Of a stretch of DNA of 64,000 nt, positions 1-9,076 are shown in pieces. Position numbers and translations under genes: made by a program. The notes under the pieces were generated by a model. That model searched no databases and was not told where the DNA came from. It was given only the letters and a program-made list of their open reading frames with translations. The stretch spans positions 251,915 to 315,914 of the forward strand of contig MKVQ01000040.1 of assembly GCA_001899635.1 (NCBI GenBank). The letters run 5' to 3'. The stretch's first letter is position 1. Every line of letters begins with the position of its first letter. Origin of the DNA: Myxococcales bacterium 68-20. GTDB lineage: Bacteria; Myxococcota_A; Polyangia; Polyangiales; Polyangiaceae.

Positions 1-377
1 GCCACGTCGACGTAGTGCTGGCGAAGGCCCTCCTGCGTCGGCTTGTTGTAGTAGGGCACGACGACCATCACGGCGTCGGCGCCGGCGCGCGCGGCGGCCT
101 GCGATGCGTTGATCGTGCTTCGCGTCGCGTTGGTGCCGGTCCCGGCGAGGACGATGCACTTCCCCTTCGCGAGCTTCACGCAGCGGCGAACGAGCTCGAG
201 CTGCTCCTCGTGATCGAGCGCGGGGCTCTCGCCCGTCGTGCCGCAGGGCACGATGCCCTGGACGCCGCCGGCGAGCTGTCCCTCGACGAGCTTGTCGAAG
301 GCGTCCCAGTCGATCGACAGGTCGTCCTTGAACGGGGTGACGAGCGCGGTGAACGTGCCTTCGAAGCGGAGGGTCAT
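1..377 (-). CDS. dapA: 4-hydroxy-tetrahydrodipicolinate synthase, N-terminal part (cut by window edge)
   Basis: Only the first 125 codons are in the window; the C-terminus lies beyond the left edge. DapA condenses pyruvate with aspartate semialdehyde in lysine and diaminopimelate biosynthesis, in the cytoplasm. The class I aldolase barrel start is clear: the pyruvate-binding loop GTTGE is at residues 46-50, and YYNKP at 108-112 carries the catalytic tyrosine. The Schiff-base lysine is not in the window. The ATG start gives the usual DapA N-terminus with the early TALVTPF stretch. It follows the J-domain gene on the same strand after about 134 bases. Confidence 0.93.
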   Translation of the reverse strand, partial: MTLRFEGTFTALVTPFKDDLSIDWDAFDKLVEGQLAGGVQGIVPCGTTGESPALDHEEQLELVRRCVKLAKGKCIVLAGTGTNATRSTINASQAAARAGADAVMVVVPYYNKPTQEGLRQHYVDV

Positions 378-511
378 GTCGCCAGCCTTTTTCGTATGGC
401 GCCCAGCGTTATGCAAGAGACGAAGGTCTCCTGGCGGGAGGGGCGTCGCCCAAGACCATACACCTACATCGAGCGCGCTGCTGGACTCTGCCGGAGGCGG
501 CGCGATCGGGC

Positions 512-1255
512 TCAGCGGTTCCGCGCGACCCGCTCGGCGAGGGCTGCGTGCAGCTCGCCGAGGTCGACCCGGTCGGGCTCAATCTCGCAGGCGATCGCGA
601 GCTGCGCGAGCGCGCTTCGGTCCCGACCTTCGGCGAGGTGGAGGCTGGCGGCGGTGACGCGGTACTCCGCCCGGGTCGAGTCGAGCTCGATCGCTCGGGT
701 CGCCGCTGCCATCGCCGAGTCGTAGCCGGACCTGGAGCGGAGGAGCGCACGGGCCCAGCGATGCTGGATGTACGCGTCGGTCGGGAGCTGCTCCACGATC
801 CGCGCCCAGACCTCCGCTGCTGCGGCCCAGTCCTTCGCGACCTCGAGGGCCTCGGCCTGACGGCGGTTGATGCGCGTCTTCAGCACTTCCCTGAGGTACG
901 CGTCGTACTCGGCGCGCTTTTGCGCGTTCGTGAGCGTCGCTTCGGCCACCGTCAACGCGTTGAAGACCGCGTCCACCTTGGCGCGAAGCGCGCCGATGTC
1001 CTTGCGGAACCACCGATCGGGATGGTGCTCCTTCGCGAGCGCGAAGTAGGCGCGCTTGATCGTCTTCGTGTCGTCCGTCGCGGCGACCCCGAGGAGGCGG
1101 TAGTGATCGATCCGGTTGAGCTTCTCGTAGAGCTCGGTGATCCGTCGCTGCATTGCCTCGGGCATCGCGATGGCGTGCATCGACGAGAGCGAGCTGGGAG
1201 GCGCCGGCGCCGAGTCCGGGTCACGATCGGGCTTTCGAGAGAGGCTTTCCTGCAT
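512..1255 (-). CDS. J-domain protein with C-terminal TPR-like repeats
   Basis: A 247-residue protein. The J domain spans about residues 50-120, with the HPD motif at 78-80 that stimulates DnaK ATPase. Residues about 135-245 are helical and Ala/Arg-rich, like TPR repeats. It lacks the Gly/Phe linker and zinc fingers of true DnaJ, so it is a specialised co-chaperone, probably cytoplasmic and using the TPR part to select a partner. An internal Met at residue 26 is an alternative start, and no good Shine-Dalgarno precedes either. It sits between a dehydrogenase gene and dapA on the same strand and may be co-transcribed with them. Confidence 0.85.
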   Translation of the reverse strand: MQESLSRKPDRDPDSAPAPPSSLSSMHAIAMPEAMQRRITELYEKLNRIDHYRLLGVAATDDTKTIKRAYFALAKEHHPDRWFRKDIGALRAKVDAVFNALTVAEATLTNAQKRAEYDAYLREVLKTRINRRQAEALEVAKDWAAAAEVWARIVEQLPTDAYIQHRWARALLRSRSGYDSAMAAATRAIELDSTRAEYRVTAASLHLAEGRDRSALAQLAIACEIEPDRVDLGELHAALAERVARNR

Positions 1256-1332
1256 GGGGGACGGCCGGGTGGCCTATCCCAACAATGATAGCAGCTCGAC
1301 GGCCCAGGGAAAGGCTCGGCGCGGCCCCGGGC

Positions 1333-2181
1333 TCAGACCTTCATGATCGCCGCCCAGTTGTCGGCGATCTCTTGCGGCGTCCACACCGTGTCCGGCCCCT
1401 CCTTGAACTTCCCAGCCGACTCGACGACCTTGAACGCGTACATGCGGGCGCCGGCGACGGCGAGGACGTGTCCGGTCTTGTCCCCGCAGAGATCGCTCCC
1501 GAGGAAGAGCGCTGCAGGGGCGATGTGCTCCGGCGTCATCGTCTCGACGTTCTGGAACGCCGGCAGGTCTTCGGTCATCCGCGTCTTCGCGATCGGGGCG
1601 AGCGCATTGACGGTGATCCGGTGCTTCTGGAGCTCGATCGCCATCGTCCGCGTGAGCCCGTAGATCCCGGCCTTCGCCGCGGCGTAGTTCGCCTGGCCGA
1701 AGTTGCCGAGCATGCCGCTCACGCTCGTGGTGTTGACGATCCGGCCTCCGCCCCCGCGGCTGACGGCGTGCTTGGCGAAGGCCTGCGAGACGAGGAACGT
1801 GCCCTTGAGGTGGACGGCGACGACCGAGTCCCAGAGCTCCTCGTCCATCTTCATGAACGTCTTGTCGCGCAGGATGCCCGCGTTGTTGACGAGGACGTCG
1901 ACCTTACCGAACGTCTCGACGCCGAGCGCGACCATCGCCTGCGCTCCTGCTGCCGTCGCGACCGAGTCGTGGCTCGCGACCGCGCGCCCACCGGCGGCCT
2001 CGATCTCCTTCACCACCGCGTCGGCCGCGCTCGACTCGCCGGCCCCGGTCCCGTCACGCATCCCGCCGACGTCGTTGACGACGACGGCTGCGCCCTCGGA
2101 GGCGAAGAGCAGCGCGTGCGCACGCCCGATGCCGTTGCCCGCGCCTGTCACGATCACGACCTTCTCGTCGAGGAGACCCAT
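1333..2181 (-). CDS. Short-chain dehydrogenase/reductase, similar to MFE-2-type 3-hydroxyacyl-CoA dehydrogenase
   Basis: A 282-residue classical SDR. The nucleotide-binding motif TGAGNGIG is at 12-19, NNAG at 99-102, the catalytic serine at 153, and YAAAK carries Tyr166 and Lys170. The Gly-rich insertion after the second strand (about 38-52) and the C-terminal extension past residue 230 resemble the dehydrogenase part of the multifunctional beta-oxidation enzyme MFE-2. An NAD-dependent 3-hydroxyacyl-CoA role is therefore likely but not proven. The gene is divergent from the FHA-GGDEF gene and heads a minus-strand group running towards dapA. Confidence 0.88.
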   Translation of the reverse strand: MGLLDEKVVIVTGAGNGIGRAHALLFASEGAAVVVNDVGGMRDGTGAGESSAADAVVKEIEAAGGRAVASHDSVATAAGAQAMVALGVETFGKVDVLVNNAGILRDKTFMKMDEELWDSVVAVHLKGTFLVSQAFAKHAVSRGGGGRIVNTTSVSGMLGNFGQANYAAAKAGIYGLTRTMAIELQKHRITVNALAPIAKTRMTEDLPAFQNVETMTPEHIAPAALFLGSDLCGDKTGHVLAVAGARMYAFKVVESAGKFKEGPDTVWTPQEIADNWAAIMKV

Positions 2182-2254
2182 GCGAGCGACCTAGCGACAT
2201 CGCGCGGACGCGGCAAGCACTGTCGTCGGCGTAAGCCAGCGGCCAGCGCGGCCA

Positions 2255-2263
2255 TGCTACACT
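2255..2263 (+). promoter_or_regulatory. Putative extended -10 promoter element
   Basis: TGCTACACT lies in the divergent gap before the FHA-GGDEF gene and matches an extended -10 box (TG, one base, TACACT). No convincing -35 box is seen 17 bases upstream, as is common with extended -10 promoters. It would give a leader of roughly 110 bases. Based on motif resemblance only. Confidence 0.3.
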
Positions 2264-2383
2264 CGGGCGGCAAAGCCGAAGCGACGATCGACGGGCCTCG
2301 GGGCGGCCGCCTCGGCGTGCGTGTGTCGTCGGTTCGGGCGCGTCGACGGCGCATCCGAGGCACGATAAGACCAGGGCAACGCG

Positions 2384-3439
2384 ATGAAGGACGCCTTCAA
2401 GACGCGAAAGATGCAGACGATCCCGCTGCCGCAGGCCGCCGAGCCTGCGTCGAACCAGCCTGCATCGAGCAGCAGCCGTGCGTCAACTATCCCGCTCGGG
2501 CCTCCATCTTCCGACGGCTGGCACACGGGCGACGCCGCGACCGAACGCACGACCGATCCGGCGATGGCGCTCCCCGGCCTCACGCTTCCCGGAAAGGACC
2601 GTGCGACGCTCACGGTCCTCGCCGGCATCAACGCCGGTCAGGTCTTCGCGCTCGACGGCACCGACCACGTCATCGGACGCGGCACCGAGGCGGACATCTG
2701 GGTCGACGACGGCGGGGTCAGCCGCCGTCATGCGCGGATCACGTGCCGCTCGGACGGTCGCTACTTCGTCGAGGACCTCGGCTCGACGAACGGCACCTTC
2801 GTCGGACCGCAGCGCGTCGATATCCTCGAGATCCGCCCCGGCGATCGGATCCAGGTCGGCCCCCACGTCACGCTCCGATTCCAGATCACCGACGACGCGG
2901 AGGAGGAGCTCCAGCGCCGCCTCTACGAGTCGTCGACGCGCGATGCGCTCACGCGTGTCTACAACCGCAAGTACTTCACCGAGCGGTTGACGGCGGAGGT
3001 CGCGTATTCGAGACGCCACCGCGTGAAGCTCGCGGTCATGATCCTCGACCTCGACGACTTCAAGGCGACGAACGACACCTACGGCCACCTCGCCGGCGAC
3101 ATGGTGCTCCGGCTCGTCTCGAACCAGATGCAGCGGCTGATCCGTCTGGAGGATCTCCTCGCGCGCTACGGCGGCGAGGAGTTCGTCATCCTCGCGCGCA
3201 CGACCGGCAAGACCGACGCCGTGCGGCTCGCCGAGCGCATTCGCGAGTCGATCAGCAAGCTCGACATCCCGGTTGCTCCGGATCGCTCGATCCGCGGGAC
3301 CGTCAGCATCGGTGTGGCCGCGCTCCCCGACGTCGCCCCCGAGGGCGGACCGAACGAGCTCCTCGCGCTCGCAGACGCTCGCCTCTACCGCGCGAAGGCC
3401 GAAGGGAAGAACCGTGTCTGCGCGGAGGGGGAACAGTGA
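2384..3439 (+). CDS. FHA domain diguanylate cyclase (GGDEF)
   Basis: A 351-residue cytoplasmic signalling protein. A low-complexity N-terminus (1-70) is followed by an FHA phosphothreonine-binding domain at about 75-165, with IGRG at 97-100, SRRHA at 113-117 and GSTNGT at 133-138. A GGDEF domain follows at about 180-345, with active-site GGEEF at 263-267. An RLED I-site stands five residues before GGEEF, so product inhibition by c-di-GMP is expected. The layout suggests that phosphorylation by a Ser/Thr kinase recruits or controls c-di-GMP synthesis. Its TGA stop overlaps the next ATG by one base, which couples it to the beta-glucosidase gene. Confidence 0.93.
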   Translation: MKDAFKTRKMQTIPLPQAAEPASNQPASSSSRASTIPLGPPSSDGWHTGDAATERTTDPAMALPGLTLPGKDRATLTVLAGINAGQVFALDGTDHVIGRGTEADIWVDDGGVSRRHARITCRSDGRYFVEDLGSTNGTFVGPQRVDILEIRPGDRIQVGPHVTLRFQITDDAEEELQRRLYESSTRDALTRVYNRKYFTERLTAEVAYSRRHRVKLAVMILDLDDFKATNDTYGHLAGDMVLRLVSNQMQRLIRLEDLLARYGGEEFVILARTTGKTDAVRLAERIRESISKLDIPVAPDRSIRGTVSIGVAALPDVAPEGGPNELLALADARLYRAKAEGKNRVCAEGEQ

Positions 3440-4938
3440 TGTCTAGAGGGACGTCGTTCGCGGTTGCTGCACTCGCCTTTGGCCTTGCGTCGTGCTCGAG
3501 CGACGATCCGGAGACGAAGGACACTGGCCCGTCTGAAGTGACGTTCCCGCAGGACTTCATGTGGGGCTCGGCGAGCGCCGCCTTCCAGGTCGAGAAGGGC
3601 CTCGGCAACACCGACTGGGGCATCTGGGTGAAGACGCCCGGCAAGATCAAGGGCGGCGACGATCCCGACGTCGGTGGCGCCGACGCCTTCGCGCACATCG
3701 ATGAGGACGTCGCGCTCCTGAAGGCGGCGAACCAGAACACTTACCGCTTCTCGATCGACTGGGCGCGCGTCTACCCGACACGTGAAGCGTTCGACGCCGA
3801 CCAGCCCGATGCGGCCGCGATCGCCGCCTACGACAAGCTCTTCGCCGCGCTCCGTGCCGCCGGCATCCGCCCGTTCGTGACGCTGCAACACTTCACGCTG
3901 CCCGACTACCTCTCCGATCCGAGCAAGCCCGAGGAGCCGCAGGGCTGGGAGCGGCCCGAGACGGCGACGGCGTTCGGGACGTGGTGCTCGCGCGCGGCGA
4001 CCCGGTGGGGCGGCGAGGTCGACTGGTGGGTGACCATCAACGAGCCGCTCGTCGCGCCGCTCGCCGGCTACGTGCAGGGCTCCTTCCCGCCGGGGCTCGT
4101 GCTCAAGCTCAATCGCGCGCTCGAGGTCGGGCGCCAAGAGGTGCTCGGTCACGCGAAGTGCTACGACGCGGTCAAGGCGGCGGATACGACGGACGCCGAC
4201 GGCGACGGCAAGGCGTCGTGGGTCGGCATCGTGCAGCACCAGCGCGCCGTCGAGCCGGAGAACCCCGATGAGCCGGCCGATGTCGCCGCCGTCGATCGCG
4301 TCCGCTACCTCAACAACCTCTGGTTCCTCAACGCGGTCGTGCGTGGCGATTGGGACGACGAGTTCGACGGCAAGCTCGACGGACCGAAGGATCGCAAGGG
4401 CGATCCGGCGCTCGCGAACCGCTCCGACTTCCTCGGCATCAACTACTACTCCGCGCTCACTGCGAGCGCGCGCGGCCTCGTCTTGCCGGTCGTCGACGCG
4501 GCGATCCGTCTCGAGCGCCTCCTCACCGATCGCCCGAAGACGGACTTCAACTGGGACATCTATCCCGAAGGCCTTCGCGTGATCCTCGAGGAGGTGCGGC
4601 CGTACAACCTCCCGATCGTGATCACCGAGAACGGCATCGCCGACTCCGCGGACAAGAATCGCGCGCGCTTCGTGCTCGAACATCTCTTCCAGCTCGGTCT
4701 CGCGCGGGAGTCGGGTCTCGACATCCGCGGCTACATGTACTGGTCGCTGCTCGACAACTTCGAATGGGCGCACGGCTTCTGTCCGCGCTTCGGGCTCCAC
4801 ACCGTCGACCGCGCGACCGGGCAGCGCGCCGTCCGCCCGAGCACGGCCCTCTACGCGAACGCCGCGAAGACCGGGAAGATCACGCGCGCGGAGATCGCTG
4901 CGCTGCCGCCGTACGCCGAGCCGACGTACTGCGAGTAG
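3439..4938 (+). CDS. Glycoside hydrolase family 1 beta-glucosidase-type lipoprotein
   Basis: A 499-residue GH1 protein with an N-terminal lipoprotein signal (lipobox LASC, Cys19). GH1 enzymes hydrolyse beta-glucosides and galactosides by the retaining mechanism. The acid/base Glu202 lies in TINEP and the nucleophile Glu397 in ITENG. The family start FMWGSASAAFQ is near residue 40, and the substrate-pocket motif WSLLDNFEW is near the C-terminus. The frame stays open far upstream of residue 1, but the lipoprotein signal and the one-base overlap with the preceding stop fix the start here. A membrane-anchored exported GH1 is unusual, since most members are cytoplasmic. Confidence 0.93.
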   Translation: MSRGTSFAVAALAFGLASCSSDDPETKDTGPSEVTFPQDFMWGSASAAFQVEKGLGNTDWGIWVKTPGKIKGGDDPDVGGADAFAHIDEDVALLKAANQNTYRFSIDWARVYPTREAFDADQPDAAAIAAYDKLFAALRAAGIRPFVTLQHFTLPDYLSDPSKPEEPQGWERPETATAFGTWCSRAATRWGGEVDWWVTINEPLVAPLAGYVQGSFPPGLVLKLNRALEVGRQEVLGHAKCYDAVKAADTTDADGDGKASWVGIVQHQRAVEPENPDEPADVAAVDRVRYLNNLWFLNAVVRGDWDDEFDGKLDGPKDRKGDPALANRSDFLGINYYSALTASARGLVLPVVDAAIRLERLLTDRPKTDFNWDIYPEGLRVILEEVRPYNLPIVITENGIADSADKNRARFVLEHLFQLGLARESGLDIRGYMYWSLLDNFEWAHGFCPRFGLHTVDRATGQRAVRPSTALYANAAKTGKITRAEIAALPPYAEPTYCE

Positions 4939-5099
4939 CCGCCGGCAGAGCTAGCCCCGGCCTTTCGACGCCCCGGATCGGTGCAAAACGGGGGCTCGAC
5001 GAGGGCTGGCTTTCAACGCATGAGCTTGTGCCTCACAAGTGCGTAGCCTCCTCATCATCGGGGGCCGTGCCGAGGTCGTGGTATTTCCCGCAATCACTG

Positions 5100-6290
5100 A
5101 TGCGCGCTTGGCTTCTGCCTCTTCTATTGCTCGCGGCCTGCAAGCCAGGTGGAACTTCGCCTTCGGGCGGTGACGCGTCGCCAGGCCGCGATGCGGCCCG
5201 GGACGAGCCTGGTGCAGCGGACGCCTCGGCTCTCGGTGCGCTCGATGGGGCTGCCCTCTACAGCTCGCTATGCGCTGTGTGTCACGGCGCCGACGGCACC
5301 GGATACAGGGCCGACAACGCTCCGTCCCTCGTCAACCGCACCTTCCTCGAGAGCGCCACCGACGAGCAGCTCCACCGCTCGATCAGAGACGGCCGCCCCG
5401 GCACCGCGATGGCGGCATATGGGACCGCTCGCGGCGGACCGCTCGACGACAAGGCCATCGCCCGGATCGTCACGTGGATCCGAGGGCACGGCCCCGCGCC
5501 GATGACGATCCCGCCCCGAGCCGTCGGCGACGCCGCGCGCGGCGCGCCGCTCTTCGCCGCCAACTGCGAGCGATGCCACGGTACCGCGAAGGCGCGGGGA
5601 AACGCCGTCCATCTCGCGAATCCTCGCTTCCTCGAGAGCGCGTCCGACCCGTTCATCGGATGGGCGATCGCGCATGGTCGTCCGGGCACTCCGATGGAAG
5701 CCTGGCAAGGTCGCCTGACCGACGCGCAGATCGACGACGTCGTCGCGTACGTGCGTGCGCTCGGAAAGCCACCGGTCGCCGAGACATTGCCTGCCCCGAC
5801 GGGCAAGGAGCCGATCGTCATCAATCCAGGCGGCAAGGCCCCAACGTTCAAGCCGCGCTCGACGCCATGCGCTCCCAAGGTTCCGTGCACGCCGGACGAG
5901 CGCTTCGTGCCCGTCGATCAGGTGAAACAAGCGCTCGACGAGAAGCGCAGGATTGTCATCATCGACACCCGTCCGCCTTCGGACTGGATGCGCGTCCACA
6001 TTGCGGGGGCAGTGTCGATTCCGTACCACGACCTGAAGCGCCTCGACGAGGTCCCGAACGACGGCACCTGGGTGATCGCCTATTGCGCGTGTCCACATCA
6101 CCTCTCGGGCGAGGTCGTCGACGCGCTCCGAAAGCGCGGCGTGAAGCACGCAGCGATCCTCGACGAAGGCATCTTCGAGTGGCAGCGCCGCGGCTACCCG
6201 ATCGTCGCGGCTCCAGGCGTCGAGCCACCACAAGGCTTGTTCCCCCCGAACGGGGCGGGAAGCGCCCCTGGCACGCCAGCAAAACACTGA
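5100..6290 (+). CDS. Diheme cytochrome c / rhodanese fusion lipoprotein
   Basis: A 396-residue lipoprotein (lipobox LAAC, Cys14). Two cytochrome c domains carry CAVCH at 58-62 and CERCH at 156-160, with likely distal Met ligands at 104 and 199 in repeated GRPGT-M contexts. A Cys-containing linker (about 230-270) leads to a C-terminal rhodanese domain (about 270-375). There, Cys329 and Cys331 in YCACP stand where the sulfur-carrying cysteine loop is expected. An exported electron carrier joined to a sulfur or thiol domain suggests oxidation of a sulfur species or thiol redox sensing at the membrane. The ATG follows an intergenic gap and a typical lipoprotein signal. It lies just upstream of block A, with no equivalent before block B. 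Confidence 0.9.
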   Translation: MRAWLLPLLLLAACKPGGTSPSGGDASPGRDAARDEPGAADASALGALDGAALYSSLCAVCHGADGTGYRADNAPSLVNRTFLESATDEQLHRSIRDGRPGTAMAAYGTARGGPLDDKAIARIVTWIRGHGPAPMTIPPRAVGDAARGAPLFAANCERCHGTAKARGNAVHLANPRFLESASDPFIGWAIAHGRPGTPMEAWQGRLTDAQIDDVVAYVRALGKPPVAETLPAPTGKEPIVINPGGKAPTFKPRSTPCAPKVPCTPDERFVPVDQVKQALDEKRRIVIIDTRPPSDWMRVHIAGAVSIPYHDLKRLDEVPNDGTWVIAYCACPHHLSGEVVDALRKRGVKHAAILDEGIFEWQRRGYPIVAAPGVEPPQGLFPPNGAGSAPGTPAKH

Positions 6291-6472
6291 TGTCCGGCTG
6301 ACCGGGGGGGCACGCGTCGCGTGATGCTCTTCGAGCCGTGAAGGATTCGAGCGAGGCGGTTCGGCGAGCCACCTCAGCAGTCCGCCCGCCCCATCTGGAT
6401 CTCGGCGTACGTTCGGTCGCGTCGCTCCTGAGTCGTGCGATACGTTCGAGATCGGGCCATGGCGAGTCGGAC

Positions 6473-7531
6473 GTGAGCAGACGGAACGAGCTGAGCTCGT
6501 CATGGCGGCGTGCCCTTGGCGGCGTTGCCGTGATCGCCGTGTTGCTCGTCCCTGCATCGGCGCTTGCCGAGGTCGAGCCGGTCGCGATCCGCTACGAGAC
6601 GACCGGGGCTTGTCCCTCGGAGTCGGAGTTCTTGTCGGAGGTGCGCGGCTACACCACGCTCTGGTCGCCCGTGCCGGAGGGCACCACCGCGGCGCGAACG
6701 ATCCGCGTTCGCGTGACCGTGGGGCCGTCCGAGACTGTCGGCACGCTCGCCGTGGCGAACTCGAGCGGCGTGATCTCCGAACGGGACATCGTCGGCCCGA
6801 ACTGCACGGCGGTGTCTCGAGCACTGGCGGTCATGGTCGCCGTCGCGATCGACCCGCACGCGGGCGAGGCGAACGAACGACATCCCGACGAGAGCGCGAG
6901 CACGGCTGAACCCGATGCCGAGCGCGTACCACCGACTTCCGATCGCCTCGCGCCGCCCCAGCACCCGAAAGAAGCGTCACCTCCGATCGCCGGTCCACGC
7001 GTCACGCTCGACCTTCGAGTGGAGGCGACCTCTGCCGTCGTCCGAGGGTCGCTCACGGGGATCGGGATGTCGACGAAGCTCGAGCTCCCGGAGACCACGG
7101 GGCCACGTTGGCTCCGCGAGTGGAAGCCCAGCCTCGGGATCGGCATCCGTCAGAGCTTCCCGCAGGAGCGCAAGCTGAGCGGTGGCAGCGTGGAATTCCT
7201 ATGGACCGCGGGCCATCTTCGCGTCTGTCCGTTTCGGATCGCGCTCGGCGGCGTCGCGGAGGTGTCGCCGTGCGCCGAAATGAACATTGGACGCCTTCAC
7301 GCGTCTGCCGACGGCTTCCCCGATGCTCGAGGCGCATCGACGTTCTGGCTCGATCTCGGCGGATCGGTATGGGCCGCAGTGAACCTCTCCAAGCGGGTGT
7401 TCTTCAGCTCTACCGTGCTCGTGACGGCACCGGTCACCCGGCAGCCCTTTGCGCTCGCGAGCGGAGCGTCCGTCTCGACCGCCCCCGCGCTCGGTCTCCT
7501 GGGTGGAATCGGCGTCGGTGCTACGTTTTGA
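6473..7531 (+). CDS. Block A gene 1: secreted protein with N-domain and probable beta-barrel C-domain
   Basis: 352 residues from a GTG start that places a clean signal peptide at the N-terminus (cleavage expected after ALA, residue 32). An N-domain (about 35-130) has a conserved Cys pair, the first in ACPSE. A Pro/Ala/Glu-rich linker follows, then a C-terminal half (about 170-352) of alternating polar and hydrophobic stretches ending in Phe, as in outer-membrane barrels. The block B counterpart at 23682 has the same layout. The sigma factor gene follows after 63 bases. Function unknown; an outer-membrane sensor or anchor for the block is an inference. Confidence 0.75.
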   Translation: MSRRNELSSSWRRALGGVAVIAVLLVPASALAEVEPVAIRYETTGACPSESEFLSEVRGYTTLWSPVPEGTTAARTIRVRVTVGPSETVGTLAVANSSGVISERDIVGPNCTAVSRALAVMVAVAIDPHAGEANERHPDESASTAEPDAERVPPTSDRLAPPQHPKEASPPIAGPRVTLDLRVEATSAVVRGSLTGIGMSTKLELPETTGPRWLREWKPSLGIGIRQSFPQERKLSGGSVEFLWTAGHLRVCPFRIALGGVAEVSPCAEMNIGRLHASADGFPDARGASTFWLDLGGSVWAAVNLSKRVFFSSTVLVTAPVTRQPFALASGASVSTAPALGLLGGIGVGATF

Positions 7532-7594
7532 CCGGTCCTGAAGCTCGTCGGACGTTTTCGTGATCGGCACGGGCGGGTAGCGGCACTACGGCGC

Positions 7595-8230
7595 GTGCTG
7601 AACCCGTCGGCCGCTTCCGCGGCTGCTGCCAACCTGGTCGGGCGCGACGACGCAGAGAGTGATCCGGCGTTGCCTGCCCAGAGACCGACCGCGAGCGAGC
7701 TGGAGCGTGCCGAGCACCTTCGCGGGCTCGTACGGGAGCACTTCTCGAGCGTGTGGCGGTTCCTTCGACGGCTCGGCTTCGAAGAGCACCTCGTCGACGA
7801 CGCCGCGCAAGAGCTCTTCTTCGTCGCGCTCCGCCGCGCCGACGACATGACGCCGGGGCGCGAGCGCGCGTTCCTCTTCGGAGCCGCGCTTCGAATCGCG
7901 ACCAAGATGAAACGCAAGGGCGCGCGCGAAGTGCCGGTGGACCGGCTCGCCGAGCGCGCCGAGCCGTCGGACCGTGCGGCGACGCCGGAGAAGCTCCTCG
8001 ACGAGGAGCGGGCGCGCGCTCTCCTCTACCAACTGCTGTCCGAGCTCGAGGAGCGCCTTCGCGTCGTGTTCGTCATGTTCGAGCTCGAAGGAATGACCAT
8101 GCCGGAAATTGCCGAGGTGATCGACATCCCCGTGGGGACGGTGGCCTCCCGTCTTCGCCATGCACGCGAAGACTTCCGCGCGCGGCTCGAGCGGCACCGC
8201 GCGCGCACGCGGCGCGAGGTAGGCACATGA
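7595..8230 (+). CDS. Block A gene 2: ECF-type RNA polymerase sigma factor
   Basis: 211 residues from a GTG start. Sigma region 2 is at about 40-105 (WRFLRRLGF, DDAAQELFFVA) and region 4 at about 140-195, with a helix-turn-helix around EIAEVIDIPVGTVASRL. This is the ECF plan of regions 2 and 4 only. It redirects RNA polymerase to a small regulon, probably its own block. The stop overlaps the next start as ATGA, the usual coupling with a membrane regulator. Paralogous to the sigma factor at 24809. Confidence 0.93.
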   Translation: MLNPSAASAAAANLVGRDDAESDPALPAQRPTASELERAEHLRGLVREHFSSVWRFLRRLGFEEHLVDDAAQELFFVALRRADDMTPGRERAFLFGAALRIATKMKRKGAREVPVDRLAERAEPSDRAATPEKLLDEERARALLYQLLSELEERLRVVFVMFELEGMTMPEIAEVIDIPVGTVASRLRHAREDFRARLERHRARTRREVGT

Positions 8231-9030
8231 TCGAGGAACCGACACGTCTCATCCACGACGATCCGGAGTTCGCCAGTCTCGCGGCTGCAAGCAACAACGA
8301 CGGCCCGTCGAGCGCCGAGGTCGACAAGGCCCTGGCGCTCGCGACCCGGACCGCGATGACGTCGCCGCGGACGTCGTGGCGTTGGTTCGGAGCGAGCTTG
8401 GCGGTCGGCATCGCGGTCATCGGCACGTCCGTGATCGGTCTCGTCGGGATGCCTGGAGCTGCCCCCGCCCGCGATGCAGCCGTTCGAACGAGCGTCGTCA
8501 CGGCGCCTGCACCAAACACGCCCGCGGCAGAGACGCTGGTCGAGACGCCGGTGATGACCGTCTCCGTCGATGACCTCGCTTCCGCGCCATCCGCGCCGCC
8601 CGCCGCCGACCTCTCGGCGCGGACGTCACAGGCAAGGGCCGCAGCGCCTGCCGTCGTCGCACGATCAGGATCTCCGGAGGCGCAGAACGAGAGCGCAAAG
8701 ACGAGCCTGGACTCGCGCAGCGACACCGAGCTCGGGCGCACCGACGCAGGGAGTTCGACCTTCGCCGAAGAGTTCGCGCTCGTATCGGCGGCGCGCTCGG
8801 CGCTCGGGAGAGGCGACGTCCCCGCGTGCATGCGCGCCGTCGATCGCTATGGCGAGCGCTTTCGTTCGGGGATGTTCGCGCAGGAGATCGAGGTCATCCG
8901 CATCGAGGCGCTCGCTGCGTCGGGCGAGCGCGCCCGGGCGCACGCTGACGCGGAGCGATTTCTCGCAGCGAACGCGCGAAGCCCCTACGCGGATCGCGTT
9001 CGCTCGCTGCTCGAGCGAACCAGCCACTGA
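8227..9030 (+). CDS. Block A gene 3: single-pass membrane protein with helical-repeat tail, candidate anti-sigma factor
   Basis: 267 residues. A short cytoplasmic N-part (1-50) is followed by one membrane helix at about 53-75, a Pro/Ala/Thr-rich periplasmic linker (80-175) and a helical TPR-like domain (about 180-267). Its position directly behind the sigma gene with an ATGA overlap argues for an anti-sigma or sigma-regulator role. No zinc-binding anti-sigma motif (HxxxCxxC) is visible, so this rests on context. The block B partner at 25345 shares the layout and the short GPS-containing N-part. Confidence 0.75.
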   Translation: MIEEPTRLIHDDPEFASLAAASNNDGPSSAEVDKALALATRTAMTSPRTSWRWFGASLAVGIAVIGTSVIGLVGMPGAAPARDAAVRTSVVTAPAPNTPAAETLVETPVMTVSVDDLASAPSAPPAADLSARTSQARAAAPAVVARSGSPEAQNESAKTSLDSRSDTELGRTDAGSSTFAEEFALVSAARSALGRGDVPACMRAVDRYGERFRSGMFAQEIEVIRIEALAASGERARAHADAERFLAANARSPYADRVRSLLERTSH

Positions 9031-9076
9031 AACCTGACGTTCATAAGGAACGCCGCACGAGGATTCCACAACCCTC

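Noticed and set aside
1153-3438. Upstream extension of the beta-glucosidase frame
   Set aside because: The extension is antisense to the dehydrogenase and out of frame with the FHA-GGDEF protein; the real start is at the lipoprotein signal at 3439.
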